Source: Nannocystis exedens
GTDB lineage: Bacteria; Myxococcota_A; Polyangia; Nannocystales; Nannocystaceae
Direction: 5' to 3'
Length of the DNA stretch: 64,000 nt
NCBI RefSeq assembly: GCF_002343915.1
Contig: NZ_NETK01000001.1
Location: forward strand, 10,006,001 to 10,070,000
Part shown: positions 45,158 to 53,630 of the stretch, in pieces
Numbering within the stretch: position 1 is the first letter of the stretch
Layout of the letters: every line of letters begins with the position of its first letter
The notes under the pieces: model-generated
Told to the model about the DNA's origin: nothing
Seen by the model: the letters and a program-made list of their open reading frames with translations, nothing else
Databases searched by the model: none
Translations under genes and position numbers: made by a program

Positions 45158-46102
45158 TCACTCGGGGTTGTCCTTGAGCCAGCGCTCGAAGGCCTTGAGG
45201 TCGACGTCGCAGACCTTGGCGTACTCGGCGGCGACGTTCTTGCGCTCCCAGGCGCGGTCGCTCTCGGCGCGGTTCTGTTGCACGCGCAGGGCGTCGAGGG
45301 CCTCGAGGACGTTGCGGAAGTAGACCCACCGCTTGGGCTCGTCGGCGGTCGGGGGCGGGGTGCCGCCGCAGTAGCGGGAGAGCCAGGCGTGGGCCTCGGC
45401 GACCTTGCCCTGCTCGCGCAGGGCGGTCGGCATGGCCGGCAGGCAGGTCTGCAGCATCAGCGACACGCGGTCGGGGCCGCGGGCCTGCTCGGCGAAGCAG
45501 CGCTCGCTGAAGCGGGCGTGGTCGCCGACGAGGAAGGCGTCGCGCACGTAGGTGTCGCGCTCGAACTCGGAGCGCGACGGCTGGGCGCGGTCGCAGGCGT
45601 ACATGTCGACGAAGATCTTCCGCGGGCCCTCGGGACATGGCACTTCGTACAGGTCGATGACGTGGCCGTCCTTGTTGGCGCCGACGTTGCCGCGGCGGGC
45701 CCGCATGCCGCTCGGGATGTCGCCGTCGAACGGGCGGGTGCCGTCCTCACACTCGGCGTCGGCGACGGCGACGTAGGAGCCGGTGGTGCCGCAGGTCGGC
45801 AGCGGGCGGTCCTTGGACGAGCCGGGCGGCCCGGGCGGGGCCGCGGCGCTGCCCTGGGCCTTGAGGTCGGCGATCCGCTCCGGGTCCTCGGTGCGGCCGT
45901 CCCGGCCGGCGCGCGGGCCCCCAGGGTTGGCGAAGGCGCCCGACGACGTGGTGGTCGGGTCGAGGGGCGAGTCGTCGGCCCCGGCGATCGGAGTGCCGAA
46001 GGCGCCCGACTCGGTCGCCGCGGGGGCCTTCGCCCGACCCGTCGTCGTGGTCTTGCAGGCGGACAGGCAGGCGAGGGCGAGGAGCAGGAGCGGACGGCGC
46101 AT
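45158..46102 (-). CDS. Cys-containing lipoprotein of unknown function
   Basis: The 314-residue protein has a signal ending CLSAC and a Pro/Gly/Ser-rich linker to about residue 95. The C-terminal domain contains RPFDGDIPSGMRARRGNVGA, YEVPCPEGPRKIFVDMYACD and RDAFLVGDHARFSERCFAEQ with eight Cys. I do not recognise a family. Convergent with rpiA. Confidence 0.7.
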   Translation of the reverse strand: MRRPLLLLALACLSACKTTTTGRAKAPAATESGAFGTPIAGADDSPLDPTTTSSGAFANPGGPRAGRDGRTEDPERIADLKAQGSAAAPPGPPGSSKDRPLPTCGTTGSYVAVADAECEDGTRPFDGDIPSGMRARRGNVGANKDGHVIDLYEVPCPEGPRKIFVDMYACDRAQPSRSEFERDTYVRDAFLVGDHARFSERCFAEQARGPDRVSLMLQTCLPAMPTALREQGKVAEAHAWLSRYCGGTPPPTADEPKRWVYFRNVLEALDALRVQQNRAESDRAWERKNVAAEYAKVCDVDLKAFERWLKDNPE

Positions 46103-46435
46103 GCGCGAGCCAACGTATCACGGGCCCCGCCTGCACGTCGCGAGGCTGGCCCACGCGGGAGCGCGCGGGGATGGACACGCGCGGGCGAAGGTCGCGGCGG
46201 CCGGGCGGGGCACGCGGCACAGCGGTTCGCCGCGGAGCGCGAGCGGAGCTGCCGGCGCGTCGGTCGCTCGTCAGCGCGGACGGCCCAACGGCATGGCGAC
46301 ACGAGCCGGGACCGCGCGCGAGGAGCCGTCCGCGCTCGCGCTCCGGCATCGACATCGCACGTCGGAGCTCGGGTTCAGGCGGGACGCCGGGATGCATGCG
46401 GCGTCCACGGTGATGCTGCGGCCGTCGCCGATCCG
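46103..46435. other. Intergenic region, no gene recognised
   Basis: About 330 bp between the lipoprotein start and the GFA-like gene stop; contains neither a repeat block nor a convincing reading frame. Confidence 0.4.
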
Positions 46436-46816
46436 TCAATGCTGGTGCTGCGGCAGGTCGTCGCCGATGTCGTAGTAATCGCCCTTGTCGGCGACGTGAA
46501 TGTGCATTGCCAGGCGGGCGCCCGTCGGCGCGTCGAAGGCGCCCATGGCGACGGCGATCTTCGGGGCGAAGATCGGGTCCCAGAACAGCCACGAGCCGCA
46601 GGTCGAGCAGAAGCCGCGGCGCACTTTCTCCGACGAGCGGAACCAGGTGAGGCGGTCCTCGCCGGCGACCGTCAGGGCGGCGCGCGGGACGTCGGTCGAG
46701 GCCCAGTAATGGCCCGACTGCTTGCGGCACTGCGAGCAATGGCACGCGTTCGGCGGGGGCAGCGGGCCGGCGACCTCGAAGGTCACGGCGCCGCACAGGC
46801 AAGATCCTTTGGGCAT
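46436..46816 (-). CDS. GFA / CENP-V zinc-binding family protein
   Basis: The 126-residue protein has the Cys pattern of glutathione-dependent formaldehyde-activating enzymes: CLCGAV (6-11), CHCSQCRKQSG (about 25-35) and FCSTCGSWLFWDP (about 69-81). These bind two zinc ions. The family name does not prove formaldehyde activity. Cytosolic. Ends with PQHQH. Confidence 0.92.
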   Translation of the reverse strand: MPKGSCLCGAVTFEVAGPLPPPNACHCSQCRKQSGHYWASTDVPRAALTVAGEDRLTWFRSSEKVRRGFCSTCGSWLFWDPIFAPKIAVAMGAFDAPTGARLAMHIHVADKGDYYDIGDDLPQHQH

Positions 46817-46913
46817 GGCGGTTTTCTCTCCGCCGACGCTAGCACGAGGGGGGCGGTCGCGACCTCACGGCTCGCGGCTGCGGCAGCCGAGGTGCTGCTT
46901 GCGACCTCGCCGT

Positions 46914-49001
46914 TCAATCGGGGCAGGCGGTGAGCGCCGCGATCCAGGCGTCGATCAGGGCGGCTCCCTCGGCGTCGACGACGGCCGAGCCGACGGCGGG
47001 CATGCGCGTGCTGCCGAGGGTGTGCATGCGGGCGGAGAGGATCGATCGCGCGGGGTCGCCGGGGGTGAGCAGGGCGGCGCCCTCGAGGTCGAGGTCGCCG
47101 GAGCGCGGAGCTGCCTCGCACAGGTTCATCATCGCCGCGGGGACGCTCCGGCGCAGGTCGATGCGGGCGCGGCCGCTGGGGGCGTCGGGGCGGTGGCACT
47201 GCGAACAATTGGCGTGCAGATAGGCGCGGGCGCGCTCGGCCAGCGGGGCGTCGCCGGCGGTCGCGGGCAGCGGCGCGACCTCCGGCGGATCGCGGAGCAC
47301 GCCGTTCGAGGCGAGCAGGAACACCTGATCGATCGGCTCGCCGTCGTCGCCGGGGACCTCGCGCGCGAGCTGGGCCAGCTCGAGGCCGAGGGTGCGGCCG
47401 GCGGCGCGAGAATGGCAGTACATGCAATCGGCGCCGTCGGGGAAGATCCACGTCTGCGCGCCGACGACCCGCGTCTCGCCGGCGTCGAGCAGGCGAGCGT
47501 CGCCGCCGCCCTCGTCCCAGGCGTAGCTGTAGCCGGCCCACGCGCCGTCGCCGTGGTGGACCAGCAGGCGCGTCTCGACCGGCGCGCCGCCCAGCTCGAA
47601 GGTCTTGACGACGACGCTGCCGGCCGGCAGCAAAAGGTCGCCGTCCTCTGCGACCTCGGCGGGGCGGCCCGGCGGCAGGAACATCCAGCGGGTCTTGTCG
47701 GCGCCGTCGGACCAGAACGGGACGTTGAGCTCGTAAGCGACGGCGCCGGGGGGCGGGCGCCGCGGGTCGGCGACGTCGAGGCAGCCTGTCTCCGAGAGCA
47801 TGTCGGGAAGGACAGGGCCCGTCGCCGGCGTCGCGGCGCGCAGGCGGTAGATCCCGCCGGCGTAGGCGAGGGCGTACAGCTCGCCGTCCTGGTCCTCGGC
47901 GAAGCCGACGGTGCCGCGCACGCCGGCCTCGCTGAGCACGACCGGGGCCGCGCCCTCGGCGACGCCCCACAAGGTCTGGCCGTAGAAGTCGGTGTAGAGG
48001 AACAAACCGGCGACGTCGGGCAGGGCGGCGCCGCGGTAGACGAAGCCGGCGATCACCGACGCGCCGCCGGTGTTGCGGTACTGCGCCACGGGGTCGACGA
48101 GGCCGGCGCCGGCGCAGGCGTCCTGGCCGAAGCAGTCGAGGCCCTCCTTGATGTTCCAGCCGTAGTTGCCGCCGAGGACGATCTTGTCGACCTCCTCCCA
48201 CACGTTCTGGCCGACGTCGCCGGCCCACAGCTCGCCGGTGGCGCGATCGAAGTTGAAGCGCCACGGGTTGCGCAGGCCGAGCGCGAAGATCTCGGGGCGG
48301 CCGCCGCCGGCCGCATAGGGGTTGTCGGCTGGGATGGCGTACGGGTCGCCGGCGTCGACGTCGAGGCGGAGGATCTTGCCGAGCAAACTGTCGGGGTCCT
48401 GGGCGCGGTGCTGCGGATCGCCGCTGGCTCCGCCGTCGCCGAGGCCGAAGTAGAGGAAGCCGTCGCGGCCGAAGCCGATGTCGCCGCCGTTGTGGTTGGA
48501 GTAGGGCTGCTCCAGTACGAGGATCGGCTCCTCGCTGGCGAGGTCGAGGGTGAGGCCGTCGCGCGTGTGAAAACGAGACAGGCGCGACTCGAACACCGGG
48601 CCGCCGGGGCCGGTGTACGACAGGAAGACCTCGCCGTTGTCGGCGTAGTCGGGGTGAAAGGCCATGCCGAGGAGGCCCGCCTCGCCGCCGCCGACGAGCT
48701 GCGGCGCGAGGTCGGCGAACAGGGTCGGCGCGGGCGGATCGGCGACGTTGGGGAAGGTGTAAACCTGCCCGCTCTGGGTGGCGAGGTACCAGCGATCGCC
48801 CGTCGGCGCGAGCAGGAGATCGACGCCACCCTCGATCGCGACCGAGGGGAACACCCGCACATGTTCGATGACATCCCGCGAGGGCGGACGCGGGAGGTTC
48901 AAACACTCGCGACCGTCGCTGCCGCTCGCGCTGCAACCACTCGTGAGGGCGACGCCGAGGCACAGCGACAGCCGGGACCGATGCGTAAGCGTAAGGAGCA
49001 T
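46914..49001 (-). CDS. PQQ-type sugar dehydrogenase-like lipoprotein with C-terminal CxxCH domain
   Basis: The 695-residue protein has a signal ending ALTSGC. Residues 35-385 form a soluble glucose/sorbosone dehydrogenase-type propeller: GMAFHPDYADNGEVFLSYTG, HNGGDIGFGRDGFLYFGLGD, GLRNPWRFNFDRATGELWAG. The C-terminal 290 residues contain DCMYCHSRAAG and HANCSQCHRPDAP, two CxxCH motifs that could bind haem c. The linker between the two parts contains a 42-bp repeat block. It may pass electrons from a sugar or alcohol to a c-type haem at the surface. Similar fusions occur in myxobacteria and planctomycetes. Confidence 0.87.
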   Translation of the reverse strand: MLLTLTHRSRLSLCLGVALTSGCSASGSDGRECLNLPRPPSRDVIEHVRVFPSVAIEGGVDLLLAPTGDRWYLATQSGQVYTFPNVADPPAPTLFADLAPQLVGGGEAGLLGMAFHPDYADNGEVFLSYTGPGGPVFESRLSRFHTRDGLTLDLASEEPILVLEQPYSNHNGGDIGFGRDGFLYFGLGDGGASGDPQHRAQDPDSLLGKILRLDVDAGDPYAIPADNPYAAGGGRPEIFALGLRNPWRFNFDRATGELWAGDVGQNVWEEVDKIVLGGNYGWNIKEGLDCFGQDACAGAGLVDPVAQYRNTGGASVIAGFVYRGAALPDVAGLFLYTDFYGQTLWGVAEGAAPVVLSEAGVRGTVGFAEDQDGELYALAYAGGIYRLRAATPATGPVLPDMLSETGCLDVADPRRPPPGAVAYELNVPFWSDGADKTRWMFLPPGRPAEVAEDGDLLLPAGSVVVKTFELGGAPVETRLLVHHGDGAWAGYSYAWDEGGGDARLLDAGETRVVGAQTWIFPDGADCMYCHSRAAGRTLGLELAQLAREVPGDDGEPIDQVFLLASNGVLRDPPEVAPLPATAGDAPLAERARAYLHANCSQCHRPDAPSGRARIDLRRSVPAAMMNLCEAAPRSGDLDLEGAALLTPGDPARSILSARMHTLGSTRMPAVGSAVVDAEGAALIDAWIAALTACPD
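47784..47825. repeat. In-frame 14-bp repeat block, 3 units, in dehydrogenase linker
   Basis: Units at 47784 (GCCTGT), 47798 (GCATGT) and 47812 (ACAGGG), coding for TGPVLPDMLSETGC at the border of propeller and haem domain. Confidence 0.85.
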
Positions 49002-49087
49002 GGCCCAGGATACGCCGGGCGACGGTGGCTGTCGCGTCGATCGCGCGGCTGGCCATGCCGGCCTCGTTTTCCTATGTTCCGCGCCGC

Positions 49088-49675
49088 GTGACCCCCCGTG
49101 ATTTCATCCCCCCATGCATCGCCCTGGCCGCGTGCCTGAGCCTGGCCTGCGCCGACGAGAAGGACCCGCTCGACTCGGCGACCCACCCGACGGTGACGAC
49201 GACGAACCCGAGCGACGGTTCGAACGCGAGCAACGCGAGCAACGCGACCGACGACTCCGACGGCACCGCCGCCAGCGAGGCGACCGACACCGGCGTCGAC
49301 GAGACGACCGTTCCGACGACGGGCGAGCCGACGACCGGCACGACGGCGATCGAGACGACGGCGGCCGAGACCACGAGCACGACCGAGCCGGCGCCGACCG
49401 ACGGGCCGGGGGTGCTGCCCGGCGAGGACGGGATGCAGGCGTTCTGCCGCCGCTACAAGGAGTGCGGCGGGACCTACTACGACGACCAGCAGGAGTGCCT
49501 CGACGCGACCTACGGCTACTGGGGCGACTGCCCGTCGCGCAAGGCGGCGCTCGACGACTTCGGCGCCTGCATGTCCGAGCTCGAGTGCGGCGCGTGGAAC
49601 CCCGACGCCTACAACCCGAACGACACCCCGTGCGCCCAGCAGTGGGCCGGCGTGGAGATGTCCGCGCCCTGCTGA
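49088..49675 (+). CDS. Small lipoprotein with Thr/Asp/Ser linker and Cys-rich tail
   Basis: The 195-residue protein is best started at GTG 49088, giving a signal ending CLSLAC. A linker of Thr, Asp, Ser and Asn (including the triple SNASNASNA) runs to about residue 115. The C-terminal 75 residues hold eight Cys (FCRRYKECGG, DQQECLDATY, ECGAWNP), a pattern seen in many small myxobacterial lipoproteins. Function unknown. Confidence 0.75.
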   Translation: MTPRDFIPPCIALAACLSLACADEKDPLDSATHPTVTTTNPSDGSNASNASNATDDSDGTAASEATDTGVDETTVPTTGEPTTGTTAIETTAAETTSTTEPAPTDGPGVLPGEDGMQAFCRRYKECGGTYYDDQQECLDATYGYWGDCPSRKAALDDFGACMSELECGAWNPDAYNPNDTPCAQQWAGVEMSAPC

Positions 49676-49687
49676 TGGACTGGAGGG

Positions 49688-49743
49688 ACATGTCCTTCAG
49701 GTCCTGTCGCTAAGGACAGGACTCGGAGGACATGTCTGATTCG
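49688..49743. repeat. 14-bp repeat block, 4 units, overlapping methyltransferase 3' end
   Basis: Units at 49688 (ACATGT), 49702 (TCCTGT), 49716 (ACAGGA) and 49730 (ACATGT). It bridges the convergent lipoprotein (ends 49675) and methyltransferase (stop at 49710), and codes for the last residues of the latter (SDMSSESCP). Confidence 0.93.
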
Positions 49744-50984
49744 CCAGCCTCGGCGCGGAAGTAGCGGAACCCGCCGCCGCCGCTCCAGCCGGCCGCCGCG
49801 GTGACACCGCTGGGGTCGCGGCCGTCGACGACCGCGCGCAGGCGCGGGGCGACCAGGGTGTCGCAGTGCTCGCCGCGCTCGACGAGGATCCACCGCCGCC
49901 GCAGCTTGTGGGCGACGGCGCCGGTGGTGCCCGAGCCGGCGTAGACGTCGAGGACCCAGTCGCCCGGGCAGGTCGACAGCTCGATCACCCGGCGCAGCAG
50001 CGCCTCGGGCTTCTTGCCCTTGGGGAAGGCGACGCCGCCCTCGTTGTGCAGGTTGTTCGACAGCAGGTCGTCCCAGATCGTGGTGAGCGGCTCGCCGGCG
50101 ACCCGCCGGCCGTCGATGAGCTTGAGCTTGGCGGCGTAGAAGAGGATCCGCTCGCCGCGGACGAAGTAGAAGTCGTCGTGGACGTCGCGTTCCAGGCGGA
50201 GGACGACGTCGGGCTCGGCCTTCGAGCGGTCGATCATGGCCCGCGCGGCGGCGCTGACGGCGTTGTAGTCGGGCCGCGCGAGGCGGACGACGGCGTCGGC
50301 GTGGGCGAGCACGAACTCGTCGAGGCGCGCCGGCTCGGCCCTGGCCAGCCGCTGGGCCGCGCGCTCGCCCAGGCCGCAGGCGTCGGCGAAGGCGCGCATC
50401 AGGGTGACGAGCCGCCACTCGGCGTGCGGGGCGTCGCGGTTGACGATGAACTGGGCGTACCGCGGGTCGCGCTCGCGGCCGGTGTACAGCCGCTGCGGGC
50501 TCCAGCGCGCGCGGTCCTTGCAATACACGAGGACGAAGTTGGAGGTCGTGACGCAGCCGGGGTTGATCGCCTTGTGGCCGGTCGGCGCGCCCTGCTTGAA
50601 GGTGACGACCGAGGCCCGGTTGGCCCGGCCGAAGATGTCGTCGAGCAGGACGATCAGGTAGCCGAGCTCGTTGTCGTCGATGTGGACGAACAGGGTGCCG
50701 TCGGCGGCGAGCAGGCGGCGCAAAACCTCGAGCCGCGCGCGCATGTCGGCCAGCCAGCGCGCGTGCTCGATGCCGTCGTCGTAGTGGGCGAAGGCGCGGC
50801 CGGTGTTGTACGGCGGGTCGATGTAGACGCAGCGGATCCCGCCGGCGAACTCGGGCTCGAGCGCGCGCAGGACGGCGAGGTTGTCGCCGCGGATCAGGCG
50901 GTTGTCGTAATGCTCGCCCGCCACCTCGGGGCCGGCCGCGCGGTGCGACAGCGCGTGCTCCTCGACCAGGGGGCGCGGGTCCAC
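49710..50984 (-). CDS. Site-specific DNA methyltransferase, probably adenine N6, solitary
   Basis: The 424-residue protein has motif IV DPPYN (56-60) before motif I DVYAGSGTTG (about 347-356), the order of beta-class amino-methyltransferases. DPPY suggests N6-adenine. GDNLAVLRAL and FVHIDDNELGYLIVLLDD also fit. A long central insert (about 190-260) is Ala/Arg-rich and could be the target-recognition part. No restriction endonuclease gene lies nearby, so it is solitary here. Its last 11 residues come from a 14-bp repeat block. GTG start at 50984. Confidence 0.88.
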   Translation of the reverse strand: MDPRPLVEEHALSHRAAGPEVAGEHYDNRLIRGDNLAVLRALEPEFAGGIRCVYIDPPYNTGRAFAHYDDGIEHARWLADMRARLEVLRRLLAADGTLFVHIDDNELGYLIVLLDDIFGRANRASVVTFKQGAPTGHKAINPGCVTTSNFVLVYCKDRARWSPQRLYTGRERDPRYAQFIVNRDAPHAEWRLVTLMRAFADACGLGERAAQRLARAEPARLDEFVLAHADAVVRLARPDYNAVSAAARAMIDRSKAEPDVVLRLERDVHDDFYFVRGERILFYAAKLKLIDGRRVAGEPLTTIWDDLLSNNLHNEGGVAFPKGKKPEALLRRVIELSTCPGDWVLDVYAGSGTTGAVAHKLRRRWILVERGEHCDTLVAPRLRAVVDGRDPSGVTAAAGWSGGGGFRYFRAEAGESDMSSESCP

Positions 50985-51037
50985 GGCCTGACGCTAGCGC
51001 AGGCCCGCGGCGGCGACAAGCTGGCTTTCGGGCCAGG

Positions 51038-51544
51038 TCATGGGATCGCCACCTGGGCGGTGGCGCCGCGGCAGACCGGCTCGCACCCGGGGCCGTTGGG
51101 CCGCGTCTCGACGTAGGTGGGGGCGATGTTGCCGGCGTAGATGGTCTCCTCGCCGCGCTGGATCTTGAGCTCGACGGCCGCCGGGCTGCTCGGGATCTGG
51201 ATGTCCGCGAAGCCATGTTGTTCGGGTGGCAGGGCGCACCCGGATTCGCCGATCTGCACGCGGTCGGGGACGTCGCAGGTGAGCGAGGGCCCGGCGTCGC
51301 AGGCGCGCAGGGGCAGGGCGCCCTTGCAGGTGACGGGGACGCCGTCGAGCGCGAAGGCGAACGTGTAGTCGCCCGCCGGCCAGCCGGCGTTCGGCTGCAG
51401 CTCGATCCGCAGGCCGCCGATGCAGCCGATCTCGGTGCAGACCTTGCCGCCGCCGCCGGGGTCGGTGGGCTCTACCTGGCCTTTGGAACATGCGCTGAGG
51501 AGCAGGCCGACGAGGACGGGGACGGGGGCGCGGAGCAGGGGCAT
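51038..51544 (-). CDS. Small lipoprotein of unknown function
   Basis: The 168-residue protein has a signal ending LLLSAC with Cys at about 15, then a short Gly-rich linker and a beta-sandwich-like domain with eight Cys residues (CTEIGCIGGLRIELQP, CKGALPLRACD, SLTCDVPDRVQ). Start ATG 51544; 51559 would add five residues. Weak 14-bp repeat units lie over the lipobox (51474-51515) and at 51199-51240. Confidence 0.7.
   Translation of the reverse strand: MPLLRAPVPVLVGLLLSACSKGQVEPTDPGGGGKVCTEIGCIGGLRIELQPNAGWPAGDYTFAFALDGVPVTCKGALPLRACDAGPSLTCDVPDRVQIGESGCALPPEQHGFADIQIPSSPAAVELKIQRGEETIYAGNIAPTYVETRPNGPGCEPVCRGATAQVAIP
51199..51240. repeat. Degenerate in-frame 14-bp repeat block, 3 units
   Basis: Units at 51199 (GGATGT), 51213 (CCATGT) and 51227 (TGGCAG), within the small lipoprotein. 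Confidence 0.55.
51474..51515. repeat. Degenerate 14-bp repeat block, 3 units, over a lipobox
   Basis: Units at 51474 (ACCTGG), 51488 (ACATGC) and 51502 (GCAGGC). In the frame of the small lipoprotein they code for LVGLLLSACSKGQV, including the lipid-modified Cys. Confidence 0.6.
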
Positions 51545-51627
51545 GCCGGAGCTTGGCACGGGTCGGGGCGCGACGCACGCGGGCGGAGGCTTTACAGGCG
51601 CCGCCCCGGTCCCGTAGCCTCCGGGGC

Positions 51628-52698
51628 GTGTCGCCCGCGTTCGCGCTGATCGCCCTGTACGGGCTGGTGTTCGTGCTCCACCTGATCGTGCCCGGTCGCC
51701 GCGTGACCGGCTACGTGCGCGACGAGGCCACGGGGGCGCCGCTCCGCTACCGCCTCAACGGGGTGCGGGTGATGGCGCTGACGGTGGGGCTGTACTTCGT
51801 CGCGGGGGCGACCGGCCTTGTGCCGTGGGACTGGCTGTACGTCCACCGCGCGGAGACGCTGGCGACGGCGTGCGCGCTGGGGCTCTTGTTCACGCTGGCG
51901 ATCGTGCTGCCGGCGGCGCCCCGGCGCGGGCTCCTGGCCGATCTGTACCTCGGGCGGCTGGCCAACCCGCAATGGCTGGAGGGGCACATCGACGCCAAGA
52001 TGTTCCTCTATTTGATCGGGGCGGTGATGCTGCAGCTCAACCTGCTGTCGTTCGCGGCCCACCACCTGCTGCTGTACCCCCATGACCCGTCGCCGGGGGT
52101 GCTGCTGCACGTGGCGCTGTTCTCGTTCTTCCTGTGGGAGTACCTCAACTTCGAGGAGGTCCACCTCTACACCTACGACTTCGTGGCCGAGCGCGTCGGC
52201 TTCAAGCTCGGGTGGGGCTGCCTGACGTTCTACCCGTTCTTCTACGCGGTCGGGCTGTGGACCACCGCCGCGCTGCCGAACCCGCACACGCCGGCGCCGC
52301 TGCTCGGCCTGTGCGCGCTGCTGTTCTTCACCGGCTGGATGCTGGCCCGCGGGGCCAACATGCAGAAGTTCTGGTTCAAGACGCGGCCGGACAAGCTGGC
52401 GTTCGGGCGCATCAAGCCGGAGGTGCTGACCGACGGCGAGAAGCAGATCCTCGTGAGTGGGTTCTGGGGGCTGTCGCGGCACATCAATTATCTCGGCGAG
52501 ATCGCGATGGCGACGGCGCTGGCGCTGTCGCTCGGCTATCCGAGCGAATGGGGGCCGTGGCTGTACCCGCTGTATTACCTGGTGCTCCTGGTGCCGCGGC
52601 AGATCGACGACGACCGCCGCTGCCGCGCCAAGTACGGGGCATTGTGGCAGGAGTACGAGCGACGGGTGCGCTGGCGCATCGTGCCCGGGATCTATTGA
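51628..52698 (+). CDS. ERG4/ERG24-family sterol reductase
   Basis: The 356-residue integral membrane protein belongs to the family of C14-, C7- and C24-sterol reductases. Diagnostic parts: LANPQWLEGHIDAKMFLYLI, GWMLARGANMQKFWFKTRP (NADPH region), and the C-terminal signature GFWGLSRHINYLGEI with DDRRCRAKYGALWQEY and WRIVPGIY. About eight to nine helices. Sterol synthesis is rare in bacteria but known from Nannocystis, which supports both the function and the taxonomic guess; which double bond is reduced is not decidable. Other sterol genes are not in the window. GTG start at 51628; the stop abuts the next ATG. Confidence 0.88.
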   Translation: MSPAFALIALYGLVFVLHLIVPGRRVTGYVRDEATGAPLRYRLNGVRVMALTVGLYFVAGATGLVPWDWLYVHRAETLATACALGLLFTLAIVLPAAPRRGLLADLYLGRLANPQWLEGHIDAKMFLYLIGAVMLQLNLLSFAAHHLLLYPHDPSPGVLLHVALFSFFLWEYLNFEEVHLYTYDFVAERVGFKLGWGCLTFYPFFYAVGLWTTAALPNPHTPAPLLGLCALLFFTGWMLARGANMQKFWFKTRPDKLAFGRIKPEVLTDGEKQILVSGFWGLSRHINYLGEIAMATALALSLGYPSEWGPWLYPLYYLVLLVPRQIDDDRRCRAKYGALWQEYERRVRWRIVPGIY

Positions 52699-53460
52699 AT
52701 GGATCCGCTGACGGTGGCCTACGTCGCCCTCGCCGGGATGTCGGCGTGGCTGGTGCACCGCTATCAGCGCGGGGTGGCGCGGCAGATCCGCGAGCAGGAG
52801 CCGCGCTACGCCGAGGACGCCGAGGTGGCGATCGCGGTGGCGGGGCACGCCTGTCGGACCCGTGATCACCGATTCTTGTGCACGCCGCACGTGCTGTACG
52901 GGCTTCTGCAGGACGAGCGGATCGCGGCGGCGCTGGGGCCCGAACGCGCGGGGACGGTCGAGGCGGCGGCGCTGGCGGAGCTCGACCGCGCGGAGCCTGC
53001 TCGGGCGGACGCGCTGGCGACGGCGCAGATCCTGGCTTACGCGGACGCGGCGGCGCGCCAGCGCGGGCGGGCGATCACGTGCGTGGATCTGTGGGCCGGG
53101 CTGACGCGCCGGGAGACGGCGGCGACGCGGGTGCTGGCGCTCGGCGAGGTCGAGGCGGCGGCGGTGCTGACGATCCTCTGCCACGGCGAGGTCGAGGCGG
53201 AGGTCGACCTGGCGGCGGCGTCGGTGGCGGTGGTGCTGCGCGACGACGACTACACGCCGCAGGAGCTGGTGGTCGAGGTGCTGGAGCGGAACTTCGGGCT
53301 GTCGCGCGAGAACGCGGTGGCCTGCATGCACGCGGCCGAGGCGGACGGGCGGGCAATGGTCGGGCGGTTCTCGCCGGCGGAGGCGCAGCGGCGGATCCGG
53401 GCGGCGCGGCGATTCGCGCGCGCGCAGCGGACACCGCTGTGGATCGGGGCGGAGCCGTGA
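52699..53460 (+). CDS. Membrane-anchored Clp_N - ClpS fusion protein
   Basis: The 253-residue protein starts with one membrane helix (VAYVALAGMSAWLVHRY). Residues 38-140 resemble the Clp N-domain of ClpA/ClpC (AEVAIAVAGHACRTRDHRFL, TPHVLYGLLQDERIAAAL; a second half AYADAAARQRGRAITCVDLW). Residues 172-253 are a ClpS adaptor domain: VVLRDDDYTPQELVVEVLER, AVACMHAAEADGRAMVGRFS. The acidic DDDYTP turn and the following Met/Ala helix form the N-degron pocket in ClpS. ClpS normally binds the N-domain of ClpA, so here the two interacting parts share one chain. It directly follows the sterol reductase stop. Confidence 0.82.
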   Translation: MDPLTVAYVALAGMSAWLVHRYQRGVARQIREQEPRYAEDAEVAIAVAGHACRTRDHRFLCTPHVLYGLLQDERIAAALGPERAGTVEAAALAELDRAEPARADALATAQILAYADAAARQRGRAITCVDLWAGLTRRETAATRVLALGEVEAAAVLTILCHGEVEAEVDLAAASVAVVLRDDDYTPQELVVEVLERNFGLSRENAVACMHAAEADGRAMVGRFSPAEAQRRIRAARRFARAQRTPLWIGAEP

Positions 53461-53630
53461 AGCCGTAACCCGGGCGTGAAGGCGAGCTCTTCGGCCTCGA
53501 CGGATCGCGGGCTGACCCATGGCGAGACGACGAATCGAGCGACCGATCGTCGTCGGCGCGAGTTCGCCGGCTTGGAGCGCGCGCGGGGCGTGATGGGCTC
53601 GACGCCGGAGACGACGCCGACGCGCTGGCG

